Shown: positions 61,001-64,000 of the stretch, piece by piece | Position numbering within the stretch: the first letter of the stretch is position 1 | How the letters are laid out: each line of letters opens with the position of its first letter | Assembly: GCA_009746045.1 (NCBI GenBank) | Contig: RPFO01000406.1 | Location: 2,096,287 to 2,160,286 of the forward strand | Reading direction: 5' to 3' | Length of the DNA stretch: 64,000 nucleotides | DNA from: Mesostigma viride | Taxonomy: Eukaryota > Streptophyta > Mesostigmatophyceae > Mesostigmatales > Mesostigmataceae | Made by a program: the position numbers and the translations under genes | The notes under the pieces: generated by a model | What the model was told of the DNA's origin: nothing | Database searches by the model: none | Seen by the model: only the letters and a program-made list of their open reading frames with translations

Positions 61001-61737
61001 AAGATTGTCTAGATCTGCTGCAGGACAACTACCTCCCCTTACATATGTGTGCCACTGTTCAGGGCAAACTGGGGTGGTGGTCAGCCATCTGTGGGGCTCC
61101 CTTAGCTGTCATCAGCAGGGTCACCCATGATGTTCTAGTCAAGATCAAATGCAGTCACATCAGGAAGTTGGTCAATGACTGTCCCCCCCTCATCCTCCAT
61201 GGCCTGAATCTGATGGAAGACATCCACATCCAATGTGTCATGGACAGCTCCATGGAGAGCAGAACAATCAATCAGATGGGGGCACGGGAATCAGGGCTGT
61301 TTTTTCTCACCAACAGGTCAGATTACATGTCCCTCACTTCCTGGTACAGCAGGCTACACCGCAGAAAACCTGGCAGCAGCAACTCAGCTGAATGTCGTGC
61401 TGTGGTGTCTGCTGCATTGCATGCTCGTTCCCTGCAGCACATGCTCACCTGGCTACAAACCCAGGCAGGCAGCACATGCAATGTCATCTCACATCTCTAT
61501 ACTGACAGCCAATCTGTGATCAGTTTTCTAACCAAGAAATCTGTCTCTGCTGCTGTCCACACTGACTTGGATTGGGTGATCCTCAAACAGGAGGCCACCT
61601 ATTTTTCCAGCTGGACTCATGTGGATGATGAGGACAACCCAGCAGACGCTCTCACGAAGCTGCGGGATGCTGCTGGCCAACAGTACCAGCTCCTCTTTCA
61701 GAACATGAACCCCTATGATATCAGAGTCAGTGTTTGA
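58054..61737 (+). CDS. pol: Gag zinc knuckle and Pol of element G: integrase, retropepsin-like, RT, RNase H
   Basis: One continuous frame. It opens with a zinc knuckle CLRCFQRGHARHNC (58054-58095) and a second Cys/His group CPGCWHARH. Numbering from the GTG at 58123: integrase zinc region about 91-133 (HQLHLAMGHE, CQEC); catalytic Asp158 (GDVMHI), Asp213 (RILLDQQF) and Glu243 (GVIERTIRS), a 29-residue second spacing; retropepsin-like domain 520-595 with AIDTQAQVSVIS (Asp524) and TLLGEPFV; RT 730-950 with ATDIKRAFLRGD (Asp803) and FVWHGDDQLICG (895-898); RNase H with CVMDSSMESRTI, SNSAECRAVV, LYTDSQSVISFL and DNPADALTKL. The protease-like domain follows integrase, unlike standard copia, and has DTQ instead of DTG. 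The true start depends on how gag joins. Confidence 0.9.
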   Translation, partial: CLRCFQRGHARHNCPNNDSLANGVDLCPGCWHARHPLGPPGSRCNRPRYPNQCEFTHLMYSEDDDLITIGDGNQGIIDFEAATLLSSQHPVLEPYIKALTPTVDNSIDIKELAHQLHLAMGHETVAEELARRLGGSSMGKQLRNAVKLARQHCQECQFNSPKPQKWHTATPSTNRGMIVGDVMHINKDVQPYLILKDSWSRFTVMEPLPGMSAGQLRVALMIALPRFYPVDRILLDQQFSCLTDLEGCEAIEIAGLEDHEGQGVIERTIRSVKTLLAKNPSKDATSGVYCDRALWCHEMCTTLNMRPVLHATWGEVIPAGLQAGVYPPEVIALYNTARAQTSAKLAEKDKTHSRPVFQKGDQVLYYKENSFGKVGTWLGPVTIRGFTKNSKTVEVKHNINGKRHRVSCHRIKKYYSPMADVPGEESLSMDSLLLSGNSSMPSSSSEPPITAVDSTTAPSVNPSTLSEARPTSQPGDCLTRHEVAGLEALAQPQGTKLSANPPALRSRLAVALQALHRSHKQQAAVAAGLAKVSAVCTSQDPWTLAIDTQAQVSVISAQAIPGLEIAPSFWARVQDFSGQSSLDVVGQVMLPILGIQTPFQVVEGYSGNTLLGEPFVSYPGVLISANELSVTGVGAVPLDHFKIPLSSIVPGMDAVIKAVNTQYAPGEIPDLDKLVHSQFLHPSAFGLGKWDIAMHSPHQISHVIQECKTQKGFTKWLMAIVHQARQEWVLPNPKNPQYKPPVTPSWDVPEGAKKLRLKFVLKQKPQKVGSPIFHARPCVTELKGTSTLPKGETYTPGLQQTSLRIMLSLFLHNLNAGQDYVCKATDIKRAFLRGDPEKAESVWKGKVYVVDTPAVWKPYIDEPHLIINIGVEGLVSAPKIFRDSAEEVFKKLKATYDDLDPCFFVVPTPSGLLFFVWHGDDQLICGPRAEVETFIQQVQESYEIGKQVELSTTPIQFCGIMLQLHRQPDQWVCSLSPPAEYIQDCLDLLQDNYLPLHMCATVQGKLGWWSAICGAPLAVISRVTHDVLVKIKCSHIRKLVNDCPPLILHGLNLMEDIHIQCVMDSSMESRTINQMGARESGLFFLTNRSDYMSLTSWYSRLHRRKPGSSNSAECRAVVSAALHARSLQHMLTWLQTQAGSTCNVISHLYTDSQSVISFLTKKSVSAAVHTDLDWVILKQEATYFSSWTHVDDEDNPADALTKLRDAAGQQYQLLFQNMNPYDIRVSV

Positions 61738-62111
61738 ATAAATGACTGGCCATAGCACAGTACACAACCACCACACCCCCTTACCACAGCGATAGCTGCT
61801 GGGCGCCATAAAATTCAACACATTCGTTGTGGGGTGTGAGTGCTGGCTAGGTCAGATTTGTATCCATTTGCAGCTTGAGGACACAAGCTTTGTATCCATT
61901 TACTTAATGTGTGCTTCAGTACCTGGCCAAACCAGCCAGCTGTGTACACCTTATTTAATGTGCAATATAACACCTGGCCAGAACAGCCAGCTGTAACCAA
62001 CCTGGCTCAACCAGCCATGTCTCTTTTGTACCCCTAATCAACTTAAAAACAATAACAATAATGTTGGGGGTGCAGACCTGCATTAAGAAATAAATAATAA
62101 AACAATACTGG
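61738..62111 (+). other. Element G 3' untranslated region
   Basis: 374 bases without ORF, including repeated CCTGGCCA(A/G)AC(C/A)AGCCAGCTGT words at about 61922 and 61972. It ends AAATAATAAAACAATACTGG before the 3' LTR. An obvious G-rich polypurine tract is lacking. Like E, the final bases before the LTR are TGG. Confidence 0.7.
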
Positions 62112-62584
62112 AGTTAGTCTCCATGCTTTGCTGTAGACTAAGTCTCAAAGGCATTGTGAATACAACGTATGAATAAGCCTTGTAAACCCACGTTGGTATG
62201 TGAATATAAATACCACGTGGGCTATGCAGATAGGGATGCTAGTCGAGTCGCATACGTTTCCCTAGATAGGTACTTTGGGTACTGAGGTACGTGACAGATG
62301 TCAGTACCCAGTATACGTAGTGTCCTGTCATTGGACGGTACTAGAGTATCCTAGATAGGGACCGTACTGCAGCGTGCATTGATTTGTGATCGCACGATGC
62401 AGTGACTAGGCAGCTACCTGTCATCGTGCGGCCTCGGGCCAACGGTCTGCACCCAACGGTCACTGGCGGCGCAGCCGGTGAGAGGAACGTTGATAAAGGG
62501 TAAACCTATTTTCTAATGAACCAAGCAATTCATTGCTCCAAGCCTTCAGTGTTCTCAAGCAATATATCCCACCGCATTCTAACT
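62112..62584 (+). repeat. Element G 3' LTR (473 bp)
   Basis: Matches 54929-55401 by eye and is followed by TCTAC (62585-62589), after which ORF0 of element D resumes. Confidence 0.95.
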
Positions 62585-62589
62585 TCTAC

Positions 62590-62737
62590 CCCTCATGGTC
62601 GCCCTCCTGTAGAAGCTCTAGATTTTGCTACCCCTCCTTCGTCTCCCCCTAAGAGGGCTGCATCCTCATCTAGCTTAGATACTCCTCTCACCTTGGAATT
62701 CGGTTCCCTATCCATTACTGTTGTTAAAAAGGACTGA
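62590..62737 (+). pseudogene. ORF0 of element D, C-terminal half
   Basis: Continues the proline/serine-rich tail (PVEALDFATPPSSPPKRAAS) to EFGSLSITVVKKD and a TGA. It is in frame with 54684-54928 once element G and one TCTAC copy are removed. Confidence 0.88.
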
Positions 62738-62861
62738 TTTAAATTGTTCCTTTCTTTTAAGCCAGTAAAATCTTTTCCTTTTCTTTCCTTGCCTTATATT
62801 AGGCCTTGTCCTTTATCCTTGTTGCTTTCAGTTAGATTTTTGATCATTTACTTAAACAAAA

Positions 62862-64000
62862 ATGGATCCAATGGGTGGTAACCTGTCGCCTATACCTACC
62901 AATACTCCTACTATGATGAATAATAATAATAATAATAATAACAACCATAACAACAATCGGGGTAACCGACGGGACTCACTTGAAACGGTACACCATCTCA
63001 CTCCTCAAGGTAATCTTCGTGCCTCACCTCCTTCTCCGCTTGCTGATGGTCGCCGTCGTCCCTCACTTACCCCTCCTACCTATGAACAACGTCAACGTAT
63101 GCAAGTTAGATTTAGTGATGACCCTTCCCTTACCCTGAACCAGGCCCCTGCCCCTCCTGCAACCTTGGCTCAACCCTCCAGCAGGTCCTCACTAACTAAC
63201 AATGTTTTTAGGCCTCCCTCCCACCCTGTTCCTTCCATGCCTGCTCTTAACACGGGTCGTGCCTCTGCCCCTGTCGGTCCTTCTGGGCGCCCTAGTGCAG
63301 TTCCCTTTTACCCACCTGCTTCCTGGTCCTACCCTGAGACGGCCTATGAGGCAGCCCAGGTCCCTACCCGTGTGGCTGATTTAGAAGTTAATAGTGATTT
63401 CAGCACCATGCCCTTAGATGACAGAAATTATGATCATTTTGCCTATTCCTCTCTTCGTGAGCAATATACTGTCCCCTTCTCTTATGGGCACCAGCCTGAA
63501 ACGGTGGCCCCGTCTAGACCCCTACCCAAGACTTTTCCTCTTCCTTCCTTCTATCCCGCTTATGTAGCAGTGGAAGCTAGTGGCCCTATGGGAAAAACTG
63601 ACTCTTCTAATCCCCCTAAGCCCCCTGCTCTTCCCCTCTTTGCTAACCTTCCCAAGCTGGATGTCAAGTCTACCCCTCAACAGTTTTTCACCTTTATTAT
63701 GTTGCTTACACAGAACACGGAGTCGTGGCAGAATCATAATAGATGGCGTCTTTCTGATGCTGTATTAGTTCCTCACTATCTCACAACCTGTATTACTCCT
63801 GAGCTTGCTAACCTCATTCAGTGTGAGTCTTTGGCCTCTCATGCCTACCCTAACTCTGTAGCAGAATTGTTTAAGCGTTTAGAGAACCATTTAGTCCCTC
63901 CTGATTCAGATTGGCAGGATAGATTAGCCTTTGGTACCTTGCAGCAGGGTACCAAATCATTTAAGGAGTATATGAAAGAGTTTGATGCTCAGATGGTACG
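62862..64000 (+). CDS. gag: Gag of element D, N-terminal part (runs off the window)
   Basis: Starts MDPMGGNLSPIPTNTP after a pyrimidine-rich stretch with an acceptor-like CTTTCAG near 62831. Then come an Asn/His-rich low-complexity segment, RRDSLETVHHLTPQGN, a Pro/Ser-rich part, and the capsid-like core (LPLFANLPKLDVKS, QQFFTFIMLLTQ, SVAELFKRLENHLVPP, YMKEFDAQMV at the edge). No stop was seen over about 379 codons. It is closely similar to gag of A; most differences are in the low-complexity N terminus. The zinc knuckle and pol should lie outside. Confidence 0.9.
   Translation, partial: MDPMGGNLSPIPTNTPTMMNNNNNNNNNHNNNRGNRRDSLETVHHLTPQGNLRASPPSPLADGRRRPSLTPPTYEQRQRMQVRFSDDPSLTLNQAPAPPATLAQPSSRSSLTNNVFRPPSHPVPSMPALNTGRASAPVGPSGRPSAVPFYPPASWSYPETAYEAAQVPTRVADLEVNSDFSTMPLDDRNYDHFAYSSLREQYTVPFSYGHQPETVAPSRPLPKTFPLPSFYPAYVAVEASGPMGKTDSSNPPKPPALPLFANLPKLDVKSTPQQFFTFIMLLTQNTESWQNHNRWRLSDAVLVPHYLTTCITPELANLIQCESLASHAYPNSVAELFKRLENHLVPPDSDWQDRLAFGTLQQGTKSFKEYMKEFDAQMV

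Larger units (their letters stand above)
54929..62584 (+). mobile_element. Copia-like LTR element G (7.7 kb) with relocated protease
   Basis: The 473-bp LTRs (54929-55401 and 62112-62584) match by eye, begin AGTTAG and end CTAACT, with TCTAC on both flanks (54924-54928 and 62585-62589). Order: long N-terminal extension plus gag, zinc knuckle, integrase, retropepsin-like domain, RT, RNase H. The pol part is one intact frame of over 1,200 codons, while gag has three apparent frame changes at homopolymers or simple repeats. It is the youngest insertion in the nest. Confidence 0.95.
53579..64000 (+). mobile_element. Ty3/gypsy element D, 5' part, interrupted by element G
   Basis: 5' LTR (53579-54150), PBS, leader with splice donor, ORF0 split at 54928 by element G, then from 62590 the rest of ORF0 and gag to the window edge. 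It is the youngest visible Ty3 insertion into C. The frames seen are intact. The LTR belongs to the C/D subfamily in its 5' half and equals A in its 3' half. Confidence 0.92.

Overview
This is nuclear DNA of a eukaryote and consists almost entirely of retroelements and other repeats. No single-copy host gene, rRNA, tRNA or CRISPR could be supported. The host is most likely an alga or another green-lineage protist, because it combines GC-rich coding sequence, chromodomain-bearing Ty3/gypsy elements and copia-like elements in one place. That placement is a low-certainty inference.

Layout. 1-5534: 5' part (minus strand) of a non-LTR-type element encoding PHD finger, RING-H2 finger, C2H2 fingers and reverse transcriptase (RT), preceded by a 170-bp tandem array. 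5535-10409: dispersed repeat family 'R1', a LINE RT fragment, a LINE ORF1-like relic and a 207-bp (CCAT)n tract. 10410-28936: Ty3/gypsy element B, degenerate inside but with matching 627-bp LTRs and a CAGGT target duplication. B is split by 14381-24123, Ty3/gypsy element A (572-bp LTRs, CCCCA duplication), which is largely open but lacks the integrase core. 28937-33092: R1 pieces, inverted arms, satellites and microsatellites. 33093-40900: full-length copia-like element E (617-bp LTRs, GCCGT duplication). 41911 onward: copia-like element F, interrupted at 45763 by Ty3 element C (minus strand). C holds a two-unit tandem insertion (51250-53213) and is interrupted at 53578 by Ty3 element D (plus). 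D is interrupted at 54928 by copia-like element G (54929-62584, 473-bp LTRs, TCTAC duplication). D resumes at 62590 and runs off the window. The right half is therefore a four-level nest, F > C > D > G.

Two groups look biologically new. The copia-like elements E, F and G share the order GAG-integrase-protease-RT-RNase H. Their protease-like domain follows integrase and has DTQ or DTN in place of DTG/DSG, their RT box is HGDD, and their integrase has a short D-x29-E spacing. F has an in-frame UGA between gag and pol. The Ty3 elements A, B and D carry a small ORF before gag that resembles the caulimovirus viroplasmin / RNase H1 hybrid-binding domain. A and C also carry a large 3' ORF of unknown function in the env position. 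A consensus-like splice donor lies just before the small ORF and an acceptor-like site just before the large one, suggesting a spliced subgenomic RNA.

All alignments, identities and frames were judged by eye. Many breaks fall in homopolymers, so some may be assembly errors rather than mutations.
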